From assembly GCA_015501585.1 (NCBI GenBank), contig JADNRY010000110.1:62001-126000 (forward strand): 64,000 nucleotides of DNA, in the 5' to 3' direction. Origin of the DNA: Rhodocollybia butyracea. Lineage: Eukaryota; Basidiomycota; Agaricomycetes; Agaricales; Omphalotaceae. The first letter of the stretch is position 1. Every line of letters begins with the position of its first letter. The position numbers and the translations under genes are program-made. Shown piece after piece: positions 57,177 to 64,000 of the stretch. The notes beneath the pieces were generated by a model, which had not been told where the DNA came from, ran no database searches, and worked only from the letters and a program-made list of their open reading frames with translations.

Positions 57177-59483
57177 TTATCCATCAGATTCATCCATCTG
57201 GGGAGACGTATCTCCAGATGATGAAGACGGTCCTGCGGGAGCAGTTCCAGATGAAGAATGAGCTGGGGCAGTGGCTCCAGCAGCGGTGTTGTTTGTCATC
57301 GACAAAGTCGATGCAATAGATGAAGCCTGTGGCACAGGCACAGGCGGCGGGTTGAATACTTGCGGTGCCGTAGGCACCACCGTTGGAGTAAGCTGGACAT
57401 CAGTGATGGCCGGCGGACGATTGTCTATTGTACCCGTAAGGGTACGATAGTGATTGTTGATCCCTGCAGGGAGACGAAGATGAGGGGGCATACGTCCCCT
57501 GAGTATTGAAGCAGCTAATGCTGCTTCCGCATTACGCGGATTGAATGTTTGCAGCCAGGTGGCTGCATACAACGCGGAATCTTCGAGATCCGCAACAGAG
57601 ATTCCTTGCTCAGCAAAGAATCGGGCAACATCCTCAATGGTGCCATTGAGGTAATTAGCGAACGATGTTCGCGGCGGAGGAGGAGAGGCAATTGTAATTC
57701 GCCCCGTAGCCACTAAATGGCGATAATAATGGTGACGGAGGATAACCTCCGACGCCAACAGCAAATATCTGGACGATACGTCCAGAGGGGTTCCAGAAGG
57801 CGGATCAGGCCGCCTGGGGTTGATCAGCTGGCGTCCACGAATGGAGCGCTCGCTTACTGCACCGTCTTCACGGTACACGATGCCCGAAGGGCGCACGGTC
57901 AACCCTTGTGGGGTGACAAGATATGCCGCCCAGGCATTGGCCGTACCATGTCGGGACGGCGGTGAGAGTTCGGCTCGCGGTGCAGTGCCCGCAGGAGCCA
58001 TTCGAATGGATGAGGGTCCGGCAGCAGTACTGCTGGACCAGCCTACAGGGGCGGGCTTCATACGGCCTTTCCCTTTTTTCTTCTTTTGGACGGAGTTTTC
58101 TCCATCCAGAGTGCCAGCAGTGATGCCAGCAGCCTTGTCCTGCTTAGCAGTTCGGGCAATCGATACGAAAACTGGTTCAAACCAGTTGACGAGCAGAGTT
58201 CGTTGTAACTCACTTATGTGAGTTAGATCTCCTCTTTGGAGGGATCGGACTTCCTGGTCTAAGACCCGGTATAGGGTCCAACGCCGTGAGGTGTTGTAGC
58301 CATGTCTACTCGCGAACGTGGGTTCGCGAAGTATCCTAAGATACCAGATGACTTCTCGGCTGTTAGCCGGGAATATAAGATTTTCTGCTCTAGCGAGGGT
58401 AGCCTCGCAAGCGGTGTGAATCCCATAAGAAATGGGAAGTCGTCGATTGTCATCTTCGCCGTAGCGAATCCAGCCATCGGTGGCAAAGTAGCCACCATCA
58501 CTCCTTCGATGAGGGAGTGCTGGCAGTACTGCCGGAGCGTCCTCCTGAGTTTCAGGAGGAATGGTAGAAGACGAAGCAGGATTGGTACTAAGTACCGCTC
58601 CTGCGTAGGAAGACGACGGAGCAGGTGCTCCTGTCGTTGATGGGTCCAGGTCCATTGGACCTGCACTACTATCAATGTCGAATGACACTGAGTCGTTGTT
58701 AGACGAGAATACGGTTGAAGCCGGAGCTTCTACCCTTCGTCGTTTCCCAGACTGGCTTTCCTCCTCATAACGAGGAGATCCATGACCATGTCTGGTGGAT
58801 GAATACCGTCGGTATCCTTCCAACTCATCTGAGTATCTGTCGCACCTCTCTTGGAGGCTGCGAATTTCGCGCGCTGCGTCATCGTAGTCGCGCTGTAGAT
58901 CAGTATACCATCTCGTAAGAGACGATAAGTCACGGCTAGCGGTGCCAAGCTGGATAGCCAGCTGCACCGCTGATTCGTTTTCGTTGTTCGACACATTGTG
59001 TCGATGGTGTTGCCGGTAGTACTCCTCTTGAGCGTTACCAGCGGCGGTCCAACTAGGGTCCGCCATAACGAATGCCTCCGTCGAATGCTGGAGGAAGTTT
59101 TGGCAATGAGGACAAATCCCCATGTTCAAAATCTCGTGAAGACGACACCCTATATTAGGGTGGAATGTCCACGATAATTGGTGTCCAACGTTGTTGGATA
59201 CCTGGTTGAATGCCATCGATGATGACCCCGTACCTGCCATGTTACTGGCTTGTTGTAATCCCGCTGGTTCAGCAGGATATGCGTTCGCTGTGCCGAACAC
59301 AAGTTGTGCTGGCGGGTTCGTCGACGCGCCAACCGTTCGTTGATTAGGTATCAACTGATTGCTCAGTTGAGCCGGTATAGAGGATGGAGAAAGTGCTGGT
59401 TGCCCAGCGCCATCGTTTTGTCGTTGTTGCTGCCGAGGCAGCGACGGTGTTTCGTTGTCTTTCGACGGCGTGTCTTTCTCCAT
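57177..59483 (-). CDS. Extra ORF between pol and the 3' LTR, 768 codons
   Basis: Uninterrupted frame from ATG 59483 (MEKDTPSKDNETPSLPRQQQ) to 57177, in the position an env gene would take, but with no signal peptide or membrane helix. Residues 1-170 are Gln/Ser/Pro-rich and disordered-looking; about 205-240 form a coiled coil (DLQRDYDDAAREIRSLQERC); a basic KRRRVE patch follows; further on, KKKKGKGRMK and VSSRYLLLASEVILRHHYYR. The C-terminal 100 residues are Ala/Pro/Ser-rich. It has no zinc knuckle, so it is not an obvious second gag. In contrast to pol, it is fully open. A TATA box 44-51 bp upstream suggests its own promoter. Function unknown; a nucleic-acid-binding or assembly protein, or a captured host gene, are possibilities. 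Confidence 0.72.
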   Translation of the reverse strand: MEKDTPSKDNETPSLPRQQQRQNDGAGQPALSPSSIPAQLSNQLIPNQRTVGASTNPPAQLVFGTANAYPAEPAGLQQASNMAGTGSSSMAFNQVSNNVGHQLSWTFHPNIGCRLHEILNMGICPHCQNFLQHSTEAFVMADPSWTAAGNAQEEYYRQHHRHNVSNNENESAVQLAIQLGTASRDLSSLTRWYTDLQRDYDDAAREIRSLQERCDRYSDELEGYRRYSSTRHGHGSPRYEEESQSGKRRRVEAPASTVFSSNNDSVSFDIDSSAGPMDLDPSTTGAPAPSSSYAGAVLSTNPASSSTIPPETQEDAPAVLPALPHRRSDGGYFATDGWIRYGEDDNRRLPISYGIHTACEATLARAENLIFPANSREVIWYLRILREPTFASRHGYNTSRRWTLYRVLDQEVRSLQRGDLTHISELQRTLLVNWFEPVFVSIARTAKQDKAAGITAGTLDGENSVQKKKKGKGRMKPAPVGWSSSTAAGPSSIRMAPAGTAPRAELSPPSRHGTANAWAAYLVTPQGLTVRPSGIVYREDGAVSERSIRGRQLINPRRPDPPSGTPLDVSSRYLLLASEVILRHHYYRHLVATGRITIASPPPPRTSFANYLNGTIEDVARFFAEQGISVADLEDSALYAATWLQTFNPRNAEAALAASILRGRMPPHLRLPAGINNHYRTLTGTIDNRPPAITDVQLTPTVVPTAPQVFNPPPVPVPQASSIASTLSMTNNTAAGATAPAHSSSGTAPAGPSSSSGDTSPQMDESDG

Positions 59484-59526
59484 GATGGTGAAAGAGTAAG
59501 TTGGGAAAGATAAATTTTTCTTTCCC

Positions 59527-59534
59527 TTTTTATA
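59527..59534 (-). promoter_or_regulatory. Internal TATA box upstream of the extra ORF
   Basis: TATAAAAA on the minus strand, 44-51 bp before the ATG at 59483, lying inside the retroelement after the pol stop. Confidence 0.5.
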
Positions 59535-59682
59535 GGCACGACATGAGGCGTTGCCCGATCGTGGTTGTACATAAGGTACAGCCACCAAATGTGATTGTCG
59601 GGGCAATCTTTTACTAAAAGAAGCAGATGCCGTTGCTTCTGTGTGATTCTATTATATAGAATATTTTGATTGGAATGGAGAC

Positions 59683-60103
59683 CTAACCGGTCGTCCGTGG
59701 AAGTCGTCGCCAGTCGTCGACGCCTTGAAGTTCTAGATATCTATCTAGAGCGACTAGTTCCTTACACGTTGTGTACGGTTCTGTGGTGATATCACCAAGA
59801 TTCCATTTAATATGGAATAGTATTTTTCGGCCGTCCCAATGATGTCCGATTATTTCATCGACTAACCATTCCACTGTGGATGGTTCGCCGAAATCGTATG
59901 GCTCTGCTACAGAGCGCATAGGGAATAATGCATCATCGTTAGGATGATGCTTGCGTATTAGTGACGCGTGGAAGTTATTGTGTATTCCACGCTTTGCCAA
60001 CTCTGTTGGCAATCCGATTCGGTAGTTAGACGAATCTGGGTGTACCTCAACGACGGGGTACGGTCCTAAGAATTTTGGTAAGAGCTTGGTAGCCCTCCCC
60101 TCG
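59683..60103 (-). pseudogene. Integrase C-terminus with chromodomain, out of frame with pol
   Basis: After the pol frame ends at 60066, coding character continues in the next frame: PYPVVEVHPDSSNYRIGLP, ELAKRGIHNNFHASLIRKH, then the chromodomain VEWLVDEIIGHHWDGRKILF and HIKWNLGDITTEPYTTCKEL, ending LPRTTG at 59683. Chromodomains at the integrase end direct chromoviruses to histone-marked chromatin. The frame switch needs one base near 60093-60103 (AGGGGAGGG). Confidence 0.78.
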
Positions 60104-62843
60104 GCAAATTTAAGTTTTTTGTTGATAAGTAAACTAAATCATTTAGTTTAATTTCGGGTTCATCCCTTCTGTGCTTATTAGCATGGAAGGTTTGTTTTAC
60201 CCTTGCCTCGATAAGACTATCGTGGGCATCAGAGAGGTGCTGCAGGGCACGATCTGCAAATTCGCGTACACCCGGCGAGACTTTTGCATCGCTCGGGTAT
60301 TCGCGAACCACGGATGGCATGTACCCTCCATCTACCTCGAAGGGAGCATACCCTGTGCTCTCGTTTACGCTGGAATTCAATGCGAATTCCATCATTGGGC
60401 ATTTTTCTACCCAGTCTTTTTGGTCTGCTTCGACCATTGACTGTAAGATTTGGCCAATTGAACGATTTACTCGTTCAGTTATTCCATCCGTTTGGGGGTG
60501 GAATGATGTAGACATTAGGAGCTTTGCTCCTAGTAAGTGGTGTACTTCACGCCACCATCGTGACGTGAATTTCGAGTCTCTGTCTGAGACGATGGACTTA
60601 GGTAGTCCATGTAATTTTACGATCTCCTTTACGAAGATCCATGATAATTGCGATGCAGTTATCGTTGTTTTCACGGGTATAAGATGTACTCGTGAAGTCA
60701 TCCTGCAAATGACTACCCACAGGTAATCATATCCTTGCGATTCTGGGAATGGACCTATGAAATCCATTCCAATTGATTCCCATGGTTTCGTGGGGATCGG
60801 AAGCGAATGTAGCAAACCTATTGGTTTGCGATTGCTTGTTTTAATTTGCTGGCAAGTCTCACAAGACTTGCAGAATTCTTCAATGTTGCCATTGACCCGT
60901 GGCCACCAATACCATCGTCGTACATAGTCGGCGGTTCGTTGTCCTCCGAAGTGACCAATTACTTCGTGAGCTTGTTCGGCTATTATGCCTCGCAAGCTCT
61001 TTCCATTGGCCGCTCGGCCAGACGGAATGCAGAGAACTATTTCTCCGCCACGATTTTTCGTGTAGATTAAACCATTTTCTACTGAGAATGGTTTATGGTG
61101 CTCAGGTTTACTGAGTACCTTGCAGAACAATGGGTCATCGGTATATAACCGCTTGACTTCTTCGATAAATTCATCCCTTTCGGGTAGAATTGTTAGAGGT
61201 TCTACACCTCTAGGTCTTGATTGGAAGACATTAATGTCTTCCTCGTTTGGGAGGATTACTGGTACCTTTGGTACCTGTATTTCCGCATTGGCTTGCATTT
61301 CTGCAGCCTCTTCGTCTCGTCGTTCGACGGGTTCAACTATTGGATGTTGCGCCGTTTGTTTACCGCGCAGGCGTGATGAGCGCCTTAACTCTATATTGGC
61401 TAAGTGTTCCTTAGCCAATTCTTCGACTCTTCCTTGTGGAAGATCATCCAGATTTTTGTCAATGCGTATATCCGCATTTACATATTCATGCGGTTCATGA
61501 TATTCATGAATCGCGTCAGATTCGTAGTAGCGCGATAATGCGTCGGCTACTTTGTTGGTTATTCCTTTGATATAACGTATATCAAAATCAAATCTGGATA
61601 GGTATTCCATCCATCGAGCTTGTCTACTGGACAATTTTCGTTGCGTTAGAAAGAATTCTAATGCTTTGTGGTCAGTGACCACATGAATTCGATATCCAAG
61701 AAGTTTATCTTCCCATTTGAGAAGAGCTTCGAGGATAGCTAGAGTTTCTATTTCGAAAACTCTATAGTTATGCTGCGCTGCAGTAAACTTTCTGGACATG
61801 AAGCCGGCAGGCCTACACTGTTGCCATGTAGGTCCTTGACCGTACATGCATCCGACGCCGGATACCGACGCGTCGCAGATGACCCATATAGGTTCGTCTT
61901 CATTAGTATTTATAGGCTTCAGTATTGGAGCCTTGGTTGCCAGTCTTTTGATGTGCTGAAAGCACGTTTCATGGACTGGCATCCATACGAAAGGAACATT
62001 GTTCCTTGTCATTATAGACAGTGGTCCAGTATACTGGGCTACATCTGGCATGTACGGGGCTATGTATTGTACTAACCCCAAGAATTGTTGTACGTCGTTG
62101 AACGTACGCGGAGTTCGCCATTCGCGAATCCTGTCCATCTTGTCGGTATCTGTGTGGATACCTTTATCGTCTATGGAATGTCCAAGACAGTCCACTGTAG
62201 CAGAGAAGAGCTCGCATTTAGCGGCTCGAAGGAAGAAATGATGCTTCCTAAGGCGATCAAGTACATCTCTGATGTGCTTAACATGTTCTTCTAGTGTATC
62301 ACTGAAGACAAAGATATCGTCAAGATATGCGTGTACATATCTTCCGATAGCGTCGCGAAAGATGAATGTCATCATTTGCTGGAAAGTGGCTGGGGCATTA
62401 CAGTCCCCCATCATCATGACATTACTGACGAATGTCCCGAAGATGCAGGCGAATGCTGTTTTCCACACATCGCCTGCTTCAGTACGAATTTGTTCGTACG
62501 CATCACTAAGATCGATCTTGGATCGATACTTATGTTTGGCTACATCCGTTCGGATGTTATCCTGGTCAGGGAAAGGAGTGACATCCTTTACCGTGTTATC
62601 GTTCCGTTGACGATAGTCAATAATGGTACGTAGTGTACCATTTTTCTTTGGAATACAAAGCATAGGTGCAGCCTGCGGAGCAGGTTGCTGTATCCACCAG
62701 TTTGATCTGGTGTATTTACCGATTTTATCAGTAAGTTGCGTTTTTAGATGATCTGGGCACCTAGGCATATAATAATTATATCGCCGTTGTTCATCGATTA
62801 GTTTAATTCGATGATTGATTTCTCGTAGTGGTGGGAGTACCTC
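60066..62843 (-). CDS. Ty3/gypsy Pol core: RT, RNase H, integrase
   Basis: Long frame (the ATG-started part is 60066-62768, about 900 residues; the homologous frame begins near 62843). RT: RSNWWIQQPAPQAAPMLCIP, KIDLSDAYEQIR, PATFQQMM, and the catalytic YLDDIFVFS (YLDD instead of the more common YVDD/YLDD variants). RNase H: WVICDASVSGVGCMYGQG, and HKALEFFLTQRKLSS with the later catalytic D (VTDHKAL). Integrase: zinc-binding H-H-C-C (HEVIGHFGG...CKSCETCQQ), then MDFIGPFPESQGYDYLWVVI, VSDRDSKFTSRWWREV, and FHPQTDGITERVNRSIGQIL, giving D-D-E. All catalytic residues seen. The frame ends early at 60066, so the C-terminus is out of frame, and its 5' side is displaced from the linker frame. Confidence 0.88.
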   Translation of the reverse strand, partial: EVLPPLREINHRIKLIDEQRRYNYYMPRCPDHLKTQLTDKIGKYTRSNWWIQQPAPQAAPMLCIPKKNGTLRTIIDYRQRNDNTVKDVTPFPDQDNIRTDVAKHKYRSKIDLSDAYEQIRTEAGDVWKTAFACIFGTFVSNVMMMGDCNAPATFQQMMTFIFRDAIGRYVHAYLDDIFVFSDTLEEHVKHIRDVLDRLRKHHFFLRAAKCELFSATVDCLGHSIDDKGIHTDTDKMDRIREWRTPRTFNDVQQFLGLVQYIAPYMPDVAQYTGPLSIMTRNNVPFVWMPVHETCFQHIKRLATKAPILKPINTNEDEPIWVICDASVSGVGCMYGQGPTWQQCRPAGFMSRKFTAAQHNYRVFEIETLAILEALLKWEDKLLGYRIHVVTDHKALEFFLTQRKLSSRQARWMEYLSRFDFDIRYIKGITNKVADALSRYYESDAIHEYHEPHEYVNADIRIDKNLDDLPQGRVEELAKEHLANIELRRSSRLRGKQTAQHPIVEPVERRDEEAAEMQANAEIQVPKVPVILPNEEDINVFQSRPRGVEPLTILPERDEFIEEVKRLYTDDPLFCKVLSKPEHHKPFSVENGLIYTKNRGGEIVLCIPSGRAANGKSLRGIIAEQAHEVIGHFGGQRTADYVRRWYWWPRVNGNIEEFCKSCETCQQIKTSNRKPIGLLHSLPIPTKPWESIGMDFIGPFPESQGYDYLWVVICRMTSRVHLIPVKTTITASQLSWIFVKEIVKLHGLPKSIVSDRDSKFTSRWWREVHHLLGAKLLMSTSFHPQTDGITERVNRSIGQILQSMVEADQKDWVEKCPMMEFALNSSVNESTGYAPFEVDGGYMPSVVREYPSDAKVSPGVREFADRALQHLSDAHDSLIEARVKQTFHANKHRRDEPEIKLNDLVYLSTKNLNLPRGGLPSSYQNS

Positions 62844-63277
62844 TGGTACTCCCCGAGTATATCTTTATACTCATCGATTATCATCGCGTGGATCATCGGT
62901 ATTTGATCATCCGTAAATGGTCCTTGCTTTTGTAGCGAGGAAAAGTCTATCGGGCTGTCCTCTTGAACTGCCTTGAATTCCTCGTCCCCTGATTCGGGTT
63001 CGGATTCAGGAGAATTGTCCTTCTCCTTTTCTCGTTGAGCTCTAAGCTTAACTTGTTTGCGCACACTCTCGGGAAACATTTCACGAGATATTTCTTGTAA
63101 GACTTCGACATAATTGTCGAGGTCTTCTGCCGATAACATAGTTGTTTTCGGTGTTTGTGATGAATCATTTTCATCATATTTCTCCAGTATTACTGGGAAA
63201 TGGTGCGGAAAGCTCCTTGCGGAGCGTTGTAATTCTGAACGAAGATGTTCTTCGTCCACTATCGTCTCAATTTCCAC
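62798..63277 (-). pseudogene. Protease-RT linker frame
   Basis: Open segment MEIETIVDEEHLRSELQRSA to about 62845, after which the conserved sequence shifts frame. It is in the same frame as the protease segment and separated from it only by an in-frame TGA at 63329-63331 (51 bases upstream on the element strand). It is Asp/Glu-rich (FKAVQEDSPIDFSSLQKQG, EYKDILG). Confidence 0.65.
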
Positions 63278-63328
63278 TATTGGAATTTCGTTATTTTTCG
63301 ACTTCTTTGAAGTTGAAACTGCAGCTAG

Positions 63329-63793
63329 TCACTCTTTACTAGCTTGCGTTTCTGTTCTTCGGAATTTCCCGTTAAGGGTTTCCTTTTTCATTGCGGTTTG
63401 GCGCGCAAATTCCATTGCGTCCTCCCCCACGGAAAGATATGGTGCTACCTTTCCTTTGATAAGGATTACATCCTTATCGAAGTCGAGTTGTATTCCATGC
63501 TTACGCATGAATTGCGTTCCTAGGATCGCATCGTATCTATCGACATTTATAATGTCGAAGTATACTTTTTCATCAATACCTCCATATGAGGTATTTACAC
63601 TCGTGCCAAAATTGAATTTGGCTTTACTTCCTACCGTTCCTAGTTGTAGTGAATGCTGATCAGCTAGCTGATGAGCTTTTATGTTCGCTATGCGAACAAA
63701 CGAGGGGCTTAATGCCTCTATTGTGCATCTGGAGTCGAATAGCGTAAACGCTTCGACTCCCCGATATTTACTATCGCTGTCATTGGACGACAA
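63329..63793 (-). pseudogene. Retropepsin segment with altered active site
   Basis: Aspartic protease region: GVEAFTLFDSRCTIEALSPS, with DSR in place of the D-S/T-G of retropepsins, and later YDAILGTQFMRKHGIQLDFD, the ILG..F..KH pattern typical of Ty3 proteases. A stop (TGA) ends it. The Gly to Arg change by itself should abolish activity. Confidence 0.78.
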
Positions 63794-64000
63794 TCTTTCG
63801 CTGGACCTCTATTTGGTCGCGGCATTTGTTTACTTGAAGTTCGAAAACCTTTACCTTTTTCAGGTTTTGGTTCTTTGTCTTCATGGTGACTGATAGCAGT
63901 CAACCGATCTTCATTCATTATGAATGAATGATAGTGAGGATCTATGGATAAGAATAAATCATCATCCATATCCTCTTCTATGCAGACCGGTGGTCCGCAA
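63746..64000 (-). pseudogene. C-terminal end of Gag, cut by the window edge
   Basis: Open to the right edge: begins CGPPVCIEEDMDDDLFLSID (two Cys), continues KEPKPEKGKGFRTSSK and RPMTAIVNIG, then leaves the protease frame by one base near 63757-63762, in a G run. Joined to protease in the original element. Confidence 0.65.

Larger units (their letters stand above)
56898..64000 (-). mobile_element. Ty3/gypsy chromovirus LTR retrotransposon, 5' end outside the window
   Basis: Minus-strand element running off the right edge. Order on its coding strand: end of gag with a Cys-rich piece, retropepsin, RT, RNase H, integrase with HHCC and DDE, chromodomain, an extra 768-codon ORF, a polypurine tract (57092-57103) and one LTR (about 56898-57091). 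RT-RH-IN order defines Ty3/gypsy (Metaviridae), and the chromodomain makes it a chromovirus. Three single-base frame breaks, one in-frame TGA and an altered protease motif are present, so the copy is probably not autonomous unless some are assembly errors. The 5' LTR, primer-binding site and most of gag are not in the window. Confidence 0.9.

Noticed and set aside
59484..59606. Upstream extension of the extra retroelement ORF to 59606
   Set aside because: Begins with TTG and runs across the TATA-like box; the first ATG, 59483, is a better start.
1..64000. CRISPR arrays, bacterial operons or riboswitches
   Set aside because: Spliced eukaryotic genes throughout; no spaced direct repeats of that kind were seen.

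Overview
The window is nuclear DNA of a filamentous basidiomycete, most likely an agaricomycete mushroom. Genes are split by many short introns (about 50 bp, GT...CTNAC...AG). The gene families fit: secreted A1 aspartic proteases, a fungal SAM methyltransferase family with split exons, a membrane-anchored P450, F-box and MYND proteins, Gcn2, Chk1, Utp16, and a Ty3/gypsy chromovirus. Everything was read by eye; splice sites are my inference from reading frame and consensus, and family names rest on recognised motifs, not on searches.

Layout. 1-0.5 kb: 5' end of an adenylate-forming (NRPS-like) enzyme running off the left edge. 2.3-14.5 kb: a secreted-protease locus consisting of one intact methyltransferase, three apparently complete aspartic protease genes (A, B, C; minus strand) and the truncated remains of a fourth protease (D) and a second methyltransferase. 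The remains meet at one junction near 7.73 kb, which shows a tandem duplication of about 4.7 kb. A 1.0 kb TIR element later inserted into the methyltransferase remnant. 16-22.4 kb: GCN2 eIF2alpha kinase (minus). 22.9-25.7 kb: cytochrome P450 (minus). 26.3-30.7 kb: Utp16-like U3 snoRNP protein (plus), Chk1 kinase (minus), and a small alpha/beta-barrel-like protein (minus). 33.5-35.8 kb: Mam3/CNNM-type DUF21-CBS membrane protein (plus). 36.4-38.2 kb: MFS transporter (minus) with a damaged C-terminus. 39.4-40.6 kb: secreted orphan protein built by internal duplication (plus). 41-42 kb: F-box protein (minus). 44.9-45.7 kb: small secreted protein with a Lys/Glu/Gly repeat tail and three look-alike introns (plus). 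48-49.3 kb: Gal80-like Gfo/Idh/MocA protein (plus). 49.8-51.1 kb: unrecognised acidic protein gene (minus). 51.9-56.4 kb: tandem MYND-finger genes (minus), the left copy broken. 56.9-64 kb: Ty3/gypsy chromovirus (minus), 3' LTR present and 5' end outside the window, with an extra 768-codon ORF between pol and the LTR that has its own TATA box.

How parts relate. Conserved housekeeping genes (GCN2, UTP16, CHK1, MAM3-like, GAL80-like) sit between faster-evolving accessory loci: the protease array, two secreted orphan proteins, the MYND pair and the retroelement. No multi-gene pathway is evident beyond the protease array. The adenylating enzyme, methyltransferase and P450 could belong to secondary metabolism, but they are separated by unrelated genes. 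Several open frames (the Ty3 pol, the unrecognised gene at 50 kb, MYND copy 1) are broken by single missing bases, mostly in or beside short homopolymer runs. This could reflect real decay or assembly error and affects which genes should be called pseudogenes.
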